From Bdellovibrio sp. ArHS (GTDB taxonomy: Bacteria > Bdellovibrionota > Bdellovibrionia > Bdellovibrionales > Bdellovibrionaceae), in assembly GCF_000786105.1 (NCBI RefSeq), contig NZ_JTEV01000003.1:1-64000 (forward strand): DNA of 64,000 nucleotides, read 5' to 3'. The notes beneath the pieces are model-generated. The model was not told where the DNA came from and made no database searches. It saw nothing but the letters and a program-made list of their open reading frames with translations. This document shows positions 1 through 8,861 of this stretch, in pieces. The translations under genes and the position numbers were made by a program. Numbering within the stretch: the first letter of the stretch is position 1; every line of letters starts with the position of its first letter.

Positions 1-1
1 G

Positions 2-2323
2 ACAACACCAACGACGGATGGACAGATTCTTCGCTTTGATGGAACGGATTGGACGCCGAATTTTGTGTCTATGGCGGATCTTCGTTCTAAGGTGACTGGC
101 ACTCAAGCGTTGACGACAGGCTGTACAGCCGCGCAGACGTTGACGTGGATTTCTACAACGGACTCGTTGGCTTGCAGTGATATTGCCATCGACAAATCAC
201 AGGTCAGCTTCGGCTCTCAGACGGCGGGTCAGTTTTTTGCTGCACCTGCGGGCTCGGCAGGGACCCCTGTGTTTAGATCTATTGCCACTTCGGATTTGCC
301 GGCGTCTGCTGTGACTCAGTGGACGACGAATAGCACAGATATTTATTATAATACGGGTAAAGTGGGCATTGGCACGACCTCCCCGAAGACTTTGTTAGAC
401 CTTCAGACGACAACGAATCCATCACAGCCTGTGAACCTGGCTATTTACCCAACCTCAAGTCTTATTTATCCAAGCTCGAACCTTGAAGCCACTTTTACTA
501 ATTTACCTTCCGACGGGACTACGACGGGCGGTTTTAAACAAATAACTTTAAACCCATCAACCACTTTAAATTCGGCCGTGTCAGGAGACTATGTCTACGT
601 TGTCACTCCACCCACGGCGACCAGTGCAAGCAATTCCTTAACCTATGGATTGACTGCGGGTGCTCGAGATTACGCTGGTTTTACGACAACAGGAGGAGTG
701 TACGGGGCGAGTTTTTTCGGTTTTTACGCTGGTGCTGGAACTCGTAGTAGCATCGTCGGTGTCAATGGTTCTGCAATGATTCAAAACTATAATTCCACAA
801 ACCAAGCATCGACCGTATCATATCTTTATGGAGCTAATTTAATAGCTAATAACAGTTCTACGAACGGAACTGTCACTGGCGGGTTGCGCGGTATTAATTT
901 GAACACGACTAATGTCGGCACCACCGCCGCCCAGTCTGGGGTGTCGGCGACGGCAAATAATATCGGTACTGCCACAAATCAGTGGGGATTGAATGCGACT
1001 GCAACGAATTCGGGGACAATTCCAGCCGGTGGTATTCAGTACGGAGCAGATATCGCTGCCATTACAAGTAAGGCCTTGGATTTTCAAAGGGCAACGGTAT
1101 CTCGGGCTGTTAACAACTCAACCACAGGCAATATCTTATCCCAAATTGGCGGAAGCTTTTCAACGGAAAACGCGGCTGCTGGTAGCGTTGGCAGCCAGTG
1201 GGGTTCTTTAGCAGTAGCTTATAATCTCGCTAGTGGCGCTGTAACTAACAGTGTTGGTGCTGCCGGAAAAGCCCAAAATTATTCCGCCGGAACGATTGGA
1301 GAGGCCATCGGAACTCAAGGTGAAGTTTTAAATAATGACGCTGGTGGGACGATCACTTCGGCCATGGCTTTGCATGGTCAGGTTCTTCGCACGGCTGGAA
1401 CGATTACTAACGCTTATGGTTTATACCTAGGGGCCATTCGCGGAACAAACCAATGGTCTATCTATTCTGCAGATGCCACGGCGCCTAGCTACTTCGCAGC
1501 GGATGTTGGTATTGGCACAGCTACCCCGGGAGTGAAGCTTGATGTGGTCGGAGCTATACGTACTAGTGGGGCTTTAATGAGTGATAGTCGTTACCTTCAG
1601 TTTAAGAAAAATGATGGAACTTACGACAACGCCATTTACTATGATAACGGAGTGACGACGAACGATCTGGTTATCGGACGGGATTCATCTCTTCTCTATT
1701 TTAGAACTAACGGTACCATCCATCAGACGATCGATGCTGACGGTAAGGTGGGTATCAACAACATGACTCCGGCTTACCAGCTTGATGTGGGCGGTGATAT
1801 TAATGCTACGGGATGTGTGAGGGCTGGTGGCTCAACGTTGGGTGGTACTTGCGCGTCTGATTCGCGACTAAAAGAAAACATCCAATCTTTTGATTTGGGG
1901 CTTGAGGCCCTTCTGGGGATTACTCCGCACTACTTCAAATACAATGGTCTTGCAGAGGTTCCAGCAAGTCGCAGTCTTGAACTTGGTGTGATTGCCCAGG
2001 AAGTGGAAAAGACGGCACCTGAATTGATTGTGCCTAAAAAAGTGAAGTTGAATCCTGATGACAGCCAAGAGACAGAAATCAAGCAAGTAAACTACACGGC
2101 TTTTACCTACGTTTTGATCAATGCCGTCAAAGAGCTTTATCATCATTGGCTGGATGACAGTCAGAGCATTCACCGTGAGCTGGCTTCCAAAGACCAGCAG
2201 ATCCGGCTGTTAGAACAAGAAAACGTTCAGAAAACCAAAGAGCTTGAGGCAATGAAGAAAGAAAACAGCGCCATCAAATCTTGGATCTGCTCAAAAGACC
2301 CGTCAGCGGCGCTCTGTCACTGA
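2..2323 (+). CDS. Secreted fibre-like protein with C-terminal peptidase S74 chaperone domain (5' partial)
   Basis: The reading frame is open back to base 2, so the true start lies before the window; the GTG at 65 is internal. The body is Ser/Thr/Gly/Asn-rich with recurring short motifs such as VGIGTxxP, typical of phage-tail-fibre-like surface proteins. From about base 1856 the motif SDSRLKENI followed by GVIAQEVE identifies a peptidase S74 intramolecular chaperone, a family that trimerises fibres and then cleaves itself just before the Ser of SDxRLK. The last 55 residues are charged with Leu heptads, probably a coiled coil. No phage genes lie nearby, so a host surface or prey-contact protein is more likely than a prophage tail. 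Its exact role is unknown. Confidence 0.85.
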   Translation, partial: TTPTTDGQILRFDGTDWTPNFVSMADLRSKVTGTQALTTGCTAAQTLTWISTTDSLACSDIAIDKSQVSFGSQTAGQFFAAPAGSAGTPVFRSIATSDLPASAVTQWTTNSTDIYYNTGKVGIGTTSPKTLLDLQTTTNPSQPVNLAIYPTSSLIYPSSNLEATFTNLPSDGTTTGGFKQITLNPSTTLNSAVSGDYVYVVTPPTATSASNSLTYGLTAGARDYAGFTTTGGVYGASFFGFYAGAGTRSSIVGVNGSAMIQNYNSTNQASTVSYLYGANLIANNSSTNGTVTGGLRGINLNTTNVGTTAAQSGVSATANNIGTATNQWGLNATATNSGTIPAGGIQYGADIAAITSKALDFQRATVSRAVNNSTTGNILSQIGGSFSTENAAAGSVGSQWGSLAVAYNLASGAVTNSVGAAGKAQNYSAGTIGEAIGTQGEVLNNDAGGTITSAMALHGQVLRTAGTITNAYGLYLGAIRGTNQWSIYSADATAPSYFAADVGIGTATPGVKLDVVGAIRTSGALMSDSRYLQFKKNDGTYDNAIYYDNGVTTNDLVIGRDSSLLYFRTNGTIHQTIDADGKVGINNMTPAYQLDVGGDINATGCVRAGGSTLGGTCASDSRLKENIQSFDLGLEALLGITPHYFKYNGLAEVPASRSLELGVIAQEVEKTAPELIVPKKVKLNPDDSQETEIKQVNYTAFTYVLINAVKELYHHWLDDSQSIHRELASKDQQIRLLEQENVQKTKELEAMKKENSAIKSWICSKDPSAALCH

Positions 2324-2326
2324 CGG
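2300..2326. terminator. Inverted repeat at end of S74 gene, weak terminator candidate
   Basis: CCGTCAG and CTGACGG form a perfect 7-bp stem with a 13-nt loop; the stop codon of the S74 gene lies in the 3' arm. There is no T-tract, so a role as terminator is only possible. It lies between two convergent genes. Confidence 0.3.
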
Positions 2327-2340
2327 ACTCAAAGAAATCG

Positions 2341-3183
2341 TTAGGACTTGGCGCAAAGAAACACTTCGTGCACGCAGTCTCCTCGGTCATCCTGATATTG
2401 ATCAAGAACGCCGAAAATGGCCTCGCGTAGTTTATCTTTGAACTCCGCCAGTTGATGTGAAGGTATCGAGAACGCCGTATAAAAAACAAAGTTTCTGGGA
2501 TCTAAGGCGATCTCATGGGCTTCGGTGCGAATCTGCGAACACATTGTTCGGGTAAGATCCACCATGCTCGCCGGGCTTGAAATTTTCGGAAAATCAATTT
2601 GGTGAGACGGGGCATAATATCGGTCGTCCTTGAATGTGGCAGCGCCTTCTTGAATTAGAATCTGCAACATCTCCTGAGCAACATCAGGAGTCAACTTTGC
2701 GCGAGCCGCCACTTCCGAAAGACTGGCTCCTTCATCCACCGCGCCTAAGCTTGCGAAAACTCGGAAGAGCATGGGTTTGGAAATAAATCGCTGGGGATCT
2801 TTGATTTGCGAAAGAGCTTCATTTCTGCGGATGATTGAGTTTTTCGTCGCGAGGATTTTTGCTTCGATCTCTTCGCCTGATAGTTTCGGATTGAGTAACT
2901 CTGGTTGGGATTTGGCGGCCAATAAAGAGAATATTTCTAAGTAAGGCTTCGGCAGCTTTAAAGCTGTTCTAATTTGCGAAAGACTTTCGCGCGAAAGCCC
3001 CTTTCTTCCCGCTAAGTATTCCGATAGAAAGCTGCGCGAAGAAAAACCAGCACGTCGAGAAAAATCCGCGACGTTGACCTTGCCACGTTTTTTATAGCGG
3101 ACATCTAAAGCATGCTTTAAAAATGTTTGGGCGTCTGAAGCCTCAAGAAGGTCTAAATAAATCATTTCATCCGTTTTTAGCAT
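2341..3183 (-). CDS. TIGR02147/DUF4423 family protein, probable regulator
   Basis: The 280-residue protein matches the pattern of the TIGR02147 family, abundant in Bdellovibrio and Fibrobacter: an N-terminal helix-turn-helix-like region (about residues 10-80, with NVADFSRRAGFSSRSFLSEY and a KGLSRESL stretch) followed by a winged-helix-like C-terminal half with VAARAKLTPDVAQEMLQILI. There is no signal peptide or membrane segment. A DNA-binding role is inferred from these helices. It starts directly after the stop codon of the upstream secreted-protein gene with no gap, so the two are co-transcribed; this pairing of a secreted protein with a TIGR02147 protein suggests, but does not prove, that it controls its neighbour. 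Confidence 0.8.
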   Translation of the reverse strand: MLKTDEMIYLDLLEASDAQTFLKHALDVRYKKRGKVNVADFSRRAGFSSRSFLSEYLAGRKGLSRESLSQIRTALKLPKPYLEIFSLLAAKSQPELLNPKLSGEEIEAKILATKNSIIRRNEALSQIKDPQRFISKPMLFRVFASLGAVDEGASLSEVAARAKLTPDVAQEMLQILIQEGAATFKDDRYYAPSHQIDFPKISSPASMVDLTRTMCSQIRTEAHEIALDPRNFVFYTAFSIPSHQLAEFKDKLREAIFGVLDQYQDDRGDCVHEVFLCAKS

Positions 3184-3639
3184 TTAGTTTCCCACTGAGA
3201 TTCGAGGTTGAGGTTGAGAGATGCGATCGTAGACAAGAAGCCCATTGGTATAACAACTGAGATCGAGTTGGAGAGACGAAGATTTTTCGTCGACCCAAGT
3301 TAGAAGGCCGCGATCCATGCGGGCCCCGTCATACGTCACTGTAAGACGGAGTGTTTTTTTACCATTTTCATAATTTTTACTGTCTTGAAGCTTCGTTTCG
3401 TACACGAAGGATTCTCGAATTAAATGACTGGTTTGTGTGATGTCGTCATGTATGACCAGCGCTAGTAAATAGCCGGAGCCATTTTTGAAAGGAATAAGTC
3501 CTAGTTCGTACCATGGGTTCCCGACTTCTTGTTCGCATGAGAGAACAGTATTCAGAGAAACAGGCGCAGGAGGCTGGGCTTGTACACTCAATGAAAGTAG
3601 CAAAAATATTATACCTGTAGCGAACGATTTTATATTCAT
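3184..3639 (-). CDS. Small secreted protein of unknown function
   Basis: The ATG at 3639 is chosen because GAGAGG stands 5-8 bases upstream and because it gives a clean signal peptide (MNIKSFATGIIFLLLSLSVQA, then QPPAP). A longer frame to 3693 would bury the signal peptide. The mature part, about 130 residues, has two Cys (SCEQEVGN and LSCYTNG) that could form a disulfide and is predicted to be mainly beta-structured. No family was recognised. It is the first gene of a two-gene unit with the TIGR02147 regulator, whose ATG touches this gene's stop codon. Periplasmic location is inferred. Confidence 0.75.
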   Translation of the reverse strand: MNIKSFATGIIFLLLSLSVQAQPPAPVSLNTVLSCEQEVGNPWYELGLIPFKNGSGYLLALVIHDDITQTSHLIRESFVYETKLQDSKNYENGKKTLRLTVTYDGARMDRGLLTWVDEKSSSLQLDLSCYTNGLLVYDRISQPQPRISVGN

Positions 3640-4007
3640 ACGACCTCTCGGATTTGGTTGAAGAAATTTATTCTTAGATGAGGCCATTTGCACCCGATAA
3701 TTGCAGTTTCTACATGTAGAAGAGACGCATTAGATCTCTTGGCGAACACATTTTTAGTATTCGAAAAATTCTTATTGATAGATCGGGACTGAGGGGCGCT
3801 TCGCATAGATCCCCAAGAAAAACGCCGACCAAAAAAGAACATGAATAATCATTGTATTCCAGATCTCTTGGTGAACTGGATACGCTTTGATTCTTTGAAA
3901 AGACTTGCTCGGATTTTTAAAAAAACACCACAATATTATGACGGCACATATCAACAACCTTCGTTCGAATATTTTTTCGCGATCCATAAACAAAGAGAGA
4001 CAATTCA
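3640..4007. other. Intergenic stretch with a doubtful small membrane ORF
   Basis: Between the secreted-protein gene and the KH gene, both transcribed outward, 368 bases hold no convincing gene. The only candidate is a minus-strand ORF from 3987 to 3772 (about 71 residues, MDREKIFERR start) with two hydrophobic stretches, LLICAVIILWCFF and MIIHVLFWSAFFLGI. It has no clear ribosome binding site. The region must contain the divergent promoters of both neighbours. Confidence 0.35.
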
Positions 4008-4364
4008 ATGAGTGAAGTTAAACCGCATATTGTCAGAAGAACAAAGACAATTGACGAAGTACCTAAAAGTTTTCAGGGAAACCTTCCTAAAGAGCAGGTC
4101 GTAGAAGATCTCAAAAACCGAATCGAAGGTCTGTTAAAGATGATCGTCGAAGATTCAAACGATGTCGGAATTTCTGTCGTACAGGGAGAGCGTACCACCG
4201 TATTTGCGGTTTCCTGTCAAAGACACAATATCGCAAGAATCTTGGGTCGAAAGGGTAAGACGATTGATGCCATCCGAACTTTGGTGACATCAGTCACGGG
4301 GCGCTACGGATTTAGAGCCGTCGTTGAAGTACCTTATTTTGAAGAAGTTAAAATATCTGAGTAA
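4008..4364 (+). CDS. khpA: KH-domain RNA-binding protein (KhpA-like)
   Basis: The protein has 118 residues. Its C-terminal half is a type II KH domain with the GxxG loop G-R-K-G at about residues 80-83 followed by TIDAIRTLV, as in KhpA (YlqC) proteins that bind RNA with KhpB. Typical KhpA has about 75-80 residues, so an N-terminal extension of about 35 basic/acidic residues is present here. A GAGAGA ribosome site lies just upstream of the ATG. It stands alone on the plus strand instead of beside rpsP/rimM as in many bacteria. Function in RNA regulation is inferred from the family. Confidence 0.8.
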   Translation: MSEVKPHIVRRTKTIDEVPKSFQGNLPKEQVVEDLKNRIEGLLKMIVEDSNDVGISVVQGERTTVFAVSCQRHNIARILGRKGKTIDAIRTLVTSVTGRYGFRAVVEVPYFEEVKISE

Positions 4365-4368
4365 ATGG

Positions 4369-4396
4369 GATCCCGTCGCAGACGACGGGATCTTCT
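4369..4396. terminator. Bidirectional terminator between khpA and alaS
   Basis: GATCCCGTCG and CGACGGGATC form a perfect 10-bp stem with a CAGA loop, followed by TTCTT on the plus strand. It lies 4 bases after the KH gene stop and before the end of alaS on the other strand, so it can serve both. Confidence 0.7.
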
Positions 4397-4409
4397 TGAA
4401 ATATAATGT

Positions 4410-7136
4410 CTAGACACCCAACAGGGATTTTACTTTATCAAAGGCCTGAGAGATATTGCCCCTGTTTGGAGCAGCCCCTTGTGCAAAGTCAGGACGACCT
4501 CCACCTTTACCTCCCATGATGGCCGCGACTTCTTTCAAGAGGTCTCCGGCTTTTGTTTCGGTCGTGATCTCTTTAGAGACGCTCACAATAATGGGATTCG
4601 ATCCTTCGCCTTGTCCAACCACGACGACGACACCGTTTTGAATTTTATTTTTCAAATGGTCTGTCACTTCAGCTAAAACCTGGCGATCGTCGAGAGCTAG
4701 ATCCGCCAAAACAAGTTTTGCAGAAGCGCCGGCTTTCGTTTTAAAGGTCAAAGCTTTCGCGGCAAGATCGTCAACGTTGACTTGGCCACCCTGAAGCTTC
4801 TTCATTTCCTTTTCCATAAACTTGATTTGTTCTTTTAGCGTCTCCACGCGATGAGCCAGCGTCGCTGTCTCGCCCGTGGCTTCAAGATGCTTCAAGTAAT
4901 GCGGGCTTTTTTGGAAACCTGCCGCAGACAGCGCCTCGTCCAGATGGGCAACAGCATTCATCGCATAACGAACGGCTCCATCCCCGGTGATAGCTTCTAC
5001 TCGACGAACTCCGGCACTGACGCCCGCTTCAGAAACGATTTTAAATAAACGGATTTGCGCTGTGTTCTGCACATGCGTACCACCGCAAAGTTCACAGGAA
5101 AAATCACCCATTGTAAGAACGCGGACTTTGTCGCCGTACTTTTCACCGAAGAGAGCCATCGCCCCTTTGGCTTGGGCTTCTTTCGGAGACATGACCTCCA
5201 CCTTCACGTCATTAGCCATGGCGATCTGTTCATTCACCAGATCTTCGATCTGGCGAATTTCTTCCGAAGACAAAGGTTTGTTGTGAGTGAAGTCGAAGCG
5301 AGTTTTTTGAGAGTCCACCAACGAACCGGCTTGCGTGACATGCGAACCCAGAACTTTACGAAGTGCAGAGTGCAGCAAGTGAGTCGCCGAATGGTTGCTC
5401 ATAGTGTTACGGCGTTCGAAAGGATTTACGATAGTGTCAACGGCTTGCCCCAATTTAAATTCACCGTGTTCCACTTCGACGTGGTGAAGAACAATGTCGT
5501 CAGTTTTTGTCGTGTTCACAACTTTTGCGCGTGAACCCTTTTTGTCCATGATGTAACCGATATCACCGACTTGGCCGCCGCCTTCACCATAGAAGGACGT
5601 CTCGTCAGTGATAATCACACCGTGGTCGCCCTCTTTCAAAGAGGTCACGACTTCCTGTCCATTGGAAAGAGCCGTGATGCTGCCGCCACCTGCGAAATCA
5701 GCATAGCCCGTGAATTTAACGGCTTTCCCCGTGGCCACATAATCTTTTGCAAACTTGATCAAATGCTGTTCATCAGCGCCCAAGGCCTTTCCTTTCCAGG
5801 AGGCTTTGGATTTTGCTCGATTGGCTTCCATTTCCTTTTCGAAAGCCGCTTCGTTGACCTCTATGCCTTGCTCATTCGCAATCACGCGAGTCAAATCGGC
5901 GGGGAACCCGTAGGTGTCGTACATTCTGAAAACCACTTCGCCTGAAAGTTCTTTGGCGCCTTGGTTTTTTGCTTTGGCGATTTCATCCATCAGGATATTG
6001 GTGCCATTGTCCAAGGTGCTGATGAAGCGGTCTTCTTCGTCACGGATAGTATTCAAGATATGATCACGACGAGCACTGAGTTCCGGGTAAACAGCACTCA
6101 TGCTTTCAATCAGTGCTTCGGCCATCGCCGGTAGGAAAGATTGGTCCGCAGAGAGCTTACGACCATAACGAATCGCCCGTCTCATAATACGGCGAAGAAC
6201 GTAACCGCGGCCTTCGTTGGAAGGCAAAGCGCCGTCCGCAATAAGGAAGGACGTCGAGCGGCAATGATCCGCTAACACCCGCAATGCCGATGTTTTTTCC
6301 AAGGCCATTTTATCTTTCGCTAAAACTTCTTTGTCCGTGATGTATTCAAGGTTGCCGATTTTGCAAGCGCGCTCGATCATCGGCATGAACAAATCTGTAT
6401 CGTAGTTGTTGAACTTGCCTTGCATGGCCGCCACAACACGTTCAAGACCTGAACCCGTATCAACAGATGGTTTGGGCAGTGGAGTCAGTGTTCCTGGAGG
6501 ATTTTCAAAGTATTGCATGAACACTAGATTCCAGATTTCTACGAAACGGTCTTCACCGGCCGCAATCCCTTTGTAAGGATCGGCAATAGTCCCGGCTTTA
6601 GGACCGTGATCGTAAAAGATTTCGGTACAAGGACCGCAAGGGCCGGTATCGCCCATTTTCCAGAAGTTATCCGCATCAAAACGGAAAATGCGGTCTTGGG
6701 GGATGCCTTCTTGCTTATGCCAGATCTCTGCGGCTTCGTCGTCAGAGATATGCACAGTTACGTAAAGTTTTTCTTTAGGGATGTTCAATTCTTTAGTCAA
6801 AAATTCCCAGGCAAAATGAATGGCGTCTTTCTTGAAGTAATCACCGAAGGAAAAATTTCCCAGCATTTCAAAGAAGGTGTGGTGGCGGGCGGTGAAACCG
6901 ACATTTTCCAGGTCGTTGTGTTTACCACCGGCACGCACACACTTCTGCACAGTGACCGCGCGCGAGTAGTCGCGCTTTTCCAAACCTAAAAAAGTATTTT
7001 TAAACTGGTTCATCCCGGCATTCGCGAAAAGCAAAGTGGGATCGTTTTCAGGAATCAACGAAGAAGAGCCGACGTGAGTATGACCCTTTTTCTTGAAGTA
7101 TTCGACAAAGGCGTTGCGGATCTCAGAGCTTTTCAT
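4410..7136 (-). CDS. alaS: Alanyl-tRNA synthetase
   Basis: The 908-residue protein charges tRNA-Ala and edits mischarged tRNA. The N-terminal class II catalytic core is visible (FANAGMNQFKNTFLG, HTFFEMLGNFSFGDYF, GSGLERV), followed by the editing domain with the zinc motifs HSATHLLH and CELCGGTH, then a coiled-coil and C-Ala domain ending in GGGRPDFAQGA. Length is close to the family norm (E. coli 876). The ATG lies inside the 3' end of recX (14-base overlap), so it is the last gene of the unit metallophosphoesterase-recX-alaS and is probably translationally coupled. Confidence 0.98.
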   Translation of the reverse strand: MKSSEIRNAFVEYFKKKGHTHVGSSSLIPENDPTLLFANAGMNQFKNTFLGLEKRDYSRAVTVQKCVRAGGKHNDLENVGFTARHHTFFEMLGNFSFGDYFKKDAIHFAWEFLTKELNIPKEKLYVTVHISDDEAAEIWHKQEGIPQDRIFRFDADNFWKMGDTGPCGPCTEIFYDHGPKAGTIADPYKGIAAGEDRFVEIWNLVFMQYFENPPGTLTPLPKPSVDTGSGLERVVAAMQGKFNNYDTDLFMPMIERACKIGNLEYITDKEVLAKDKMALEKTSALRVLADHCRSTSFLIADGALPSNEGRGYVLRRIMRRAIRYGRKLSADQSFLPAMAEALIESMSAVYPELSARRDHILNTIRDEEDRFISTLDNGTNILMDEIAKAKNQGAKELSGEVVFRMYDTYGFPADLTRVIANEQGIEVNEAAFEKEMEANRAKSKASWKGKALGADEQHLIKFAKDYVATGKAVKFTGYADFAGGGSITALSNGQEVVTSLKEGDHGVIITDETSFYGEGGGQVGDIGYIMDKKGSRAKVVNTTKTDDIVLHHVEVEHGEFKLGQAVDTIVNPFERRNTMSNHSATHLLHSALRKVLGSHVTQAGSLVDSQKTRFDFTHNKPLSSEEIRQIEDLVNEQIAMANDVKVEVMSPKEAQAKGAMALFGEKYGDKVRVLTMGDFSCELCGGTHVQNTAQIRLFKIVSEAGVSAGVRRVEAITGDGAVRYAMNAVAHLDEALSAAGFQKSPHYLKHLEATGETATLAHRVETLKEQIKFMEKEMKKLQGGQVNVDDLAAKALTFKTKAGASAKLVLADLALDDRQVLAEVTDHLKNKIQNGVVVVVGQGEGSNPIIVSVSKEITTETKAGDLLKEVAAIMGGKGGGRPDFAQGAAPNRGNISQAFDKVKSLLGV

Positions 7137-7587
7137 AAATAACCTTTCTTACGGTCTCGGAATCAAATCCCCTCGCGGCTAAGAAGCGGCCCACGCGGGC
7201 TTTTTCTTCGCGGGAAAATTGAAAATCTTCATCATATTTATTTTTGACAATGGCAAGAGCCTTTTCAAGCTCCAAGTCTCGATCAGTGGGAACCGATGGC
7301 AAACCTTTTTCACGAAGGTAGTTGTTGATATAGTGAATGCCTTTGTTACGCCGATGAAGCATGTCTGCCAGACGGCCCGCAAGATCAGCGGGATCGCCGA
7401 TCCAGTTTTGGTCTTTCGCGAAGTCGATAGCTTCATCAATGATCTCGCCCAGGGAATCTTCATCCGAAAACTTTTCGCGCAGTTTTGTGCGCAGCTCTTT
7501 TTCGGAATGATCCCGGCGGGCAATCAAGTCCATGACTTTCTTCTTGGCGGCCAGACGGGTTTTTTGGGGATCTTTCTCTCGAGACAT
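7123..7587 (-). CDS. recX: RecX-family regulatory protein
   Basis: The 154-residue protein shows the RecX layout of three-helix repeats: a LIARRDHSEKELRTKL first repeat, IDEAIDFAKDQNWIGD, and RVGRFLAARGFDSETVRKV at the end. RecX binds RecA filaments and limits their activity. Here the gene is about 5 kb from recA and on the other strand, overlapping alaS by 14 bases; a recX-alaS link also exists in other bacteria. Eleven bases separate it from the metallophosphoesterase stop upstream, so it belongs to that unit. Confidence 0.88.
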   Translation of the reverse strand: MSREKDPQKTRLAAKKKVMDLIARRDHSEKELRTKLREKFSDEDSLGEIIDEAIDFAKDQNWIGDPADLAGRLADMLHRRNKGIHYINNYLREKGLPSVPTDRDLELEKALAIVKNKYDEDFQFSREEKARVGRFLAARGFDSETVRKVIYEKL

Positions 7588-7598
7588 GTCAGAGATTA

Positions 7599-8753
7599 TT
7601 ACTCTGTTTTGGGCTCCTTGCGAAGTACAATTTCGGTCAGTTCACAATATGTGCCCAGGCGAAGTCGGGGGCCCCAATAGCCCGTACCCTGATTGACATA
7701 GAGCTGCATATTTCCGATGCGATAAAGACCCTTTGCATACTTCTCGAAAAAGACGATCAGCCAGTTCCAAGGGAAGAATTGGCCGCCGTGGGTGTGACCC
7801 GATAGCTGTAGGTCTACTCCTAAAGACTGGACCTTGGGGGCTAACGAGGGTTGGTGCGACAGAAGGACTTTAAAACTCTCTGCAGAGAATTGATTTTGCA
7901 CCCGCGCCAAGTCAGGTCCTTCTTCCCGGAAGTGCAAGGCTGCCGGGTCGGGAACACCCGCCATCTGGAGGGTGGAAGAACCGATCGGAATGTTCTTAAC
8001 GTTGTTAATAAGAACCTGGAAGCCTAGATCCCGAAAGGCCTGCAAACCCTTTTGCGGGTTCCAATAGTATTCATGATTGCCCGGAACGTAATAAATTCCG
8101 TGCGGGGCCTGAAGATCCTGAAGCATCTTAAACTCAGCTTCGTGCTTTTCCACGAAACTGTCTAGAATGTCGCCCGTAAAAACAATCAGGTCGGGCTTCA
8201 GCTGCAAAGCCTGTCGGACCAGCTTTTTTACAAAGGACGGGGACAGGCTGGGGCTGATATGTAAGTCGGTGATGTGTAAAATCCGCAGACCTTCCAGATC
8301 CGCGTGAAGATTTTTAAAATAAACGGGAACTTTTTTAAGGCGTGGTCCCACTTGAATCACAGCATTTCCGAATATTAAGAACACCAAGGGAAGCCCTAGC
8401 ATCGCAAAAGTGGCTTGCGAGCTGTAAAGGTTTTCAAACTGAGTGGGCATCACCCACTTTTCCACAAAGGCAAACACGTCACGCAGGATAACAAGACTGA
8501 CCAGGAAATTGATATAGGCCATGACCGTCAAGGAACCGTCCAAAAGACGGTCTCGCCAGGGGCGGTGATCCAGATTCTTTTCCTTCCAAAAGAACAGAAA
8601 TGTTCCGATGACCAGGGCAAACAAGAAAGCCAAAAGCAATACAATGCCGACGGTGCCCACCCAGGTGAAGTCTGTAAAGCGCGTCAATTGGTGAGAAACA
8701 TAAATGAAAATTAAGAGAATAAATGAACTGGCGAGAGTGCGAAATAAACCCAT
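7599..8753 (-). CDS. Membrane-anchored metallophosphoesterase (YkuE/YaeI-like)
   Basis: The first about 130 residues contain roughly four hydrophobic membrane segments. After residue about 160 follows a calcineurin-like phosphoesterase domain with all metal-site blocks: ITDLHISPS, VFTGDILDS, VPGNHEYYW, LLSHQPS and LSGHTHGGQ. YkuE/YaeI-type enzymes act on phospholipid-linked phosphates at the membrane; the actual substrate cannot be read from the sequence. It is the first gene of the unit leading into recX and alaS. The ATG at 8753 has only a weak ribosome site, but the membrane segment starts directly after it. Confidence 0.85.
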   Translation of the reverse strand: MGLFRTLASSFILLIFIYVSHQLTRFTDFTWVGTVGIVLLLAFLFALVIGTFLFFWKEKNLDHRPWRDRLLDGSLTVMAYINFLVSLVILRDVFAFVEKWVMPTQFENLYSSQATFAMLGLPLVFLIFGNAVIQVGPRLKKVPVYFKNLHADLEGLRILHITDLHISPSLSPSFVKKLVRQALQLKPDLIVFTGDILDSFVEKHEAEFKMLQDLQAPHGIYYVPGNHEYYWNPQKGLQAFRDLGFQVLINNVKNIPIGSSTLQMAGVPDPAALHFREEGPDLARVQNQFSAESFKVLLSHQPSLAPKVQSLGVDLQLSGHTHGGQFFPWNWLIVFFEKYAKGLYRIGNMQLYVNQGTGYWGPRLRLGTYCELTEIVLRKEPKTE

Positions 8754-8861
8754 ACGAAGTCATACCATGCGGCCTTGATTTTGCACAGTCCAATGTAAAA
8801 ACACACGAAGGCTTCCTGTGGAAAGAATGCTAAATTAAGAAAAGGCGCACGGGGAGGTCTT

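Noticed and set aside
2-2323. Prophage remnant from the S74 domain
   Set aside because: No capsid, tail, lysis or integrase genes in the window.
3693-3700. CCCGATAA as a sigma-28 -10 element
   Set aside because: No matching -35 at the right distance and no gene starting close behind on that strand.
5055-5534. 159-residue plus-strand ORF inside alaS
   Set aside because: Lies entirely opposite a conserved essential gene and has no domain or ribosome site.
7219-7680. 153-residue plus-strand ORF opposite recX
   Set aside because: Overlaps recX and the metallophosphoesterase end on the other strand; no recognisable features.
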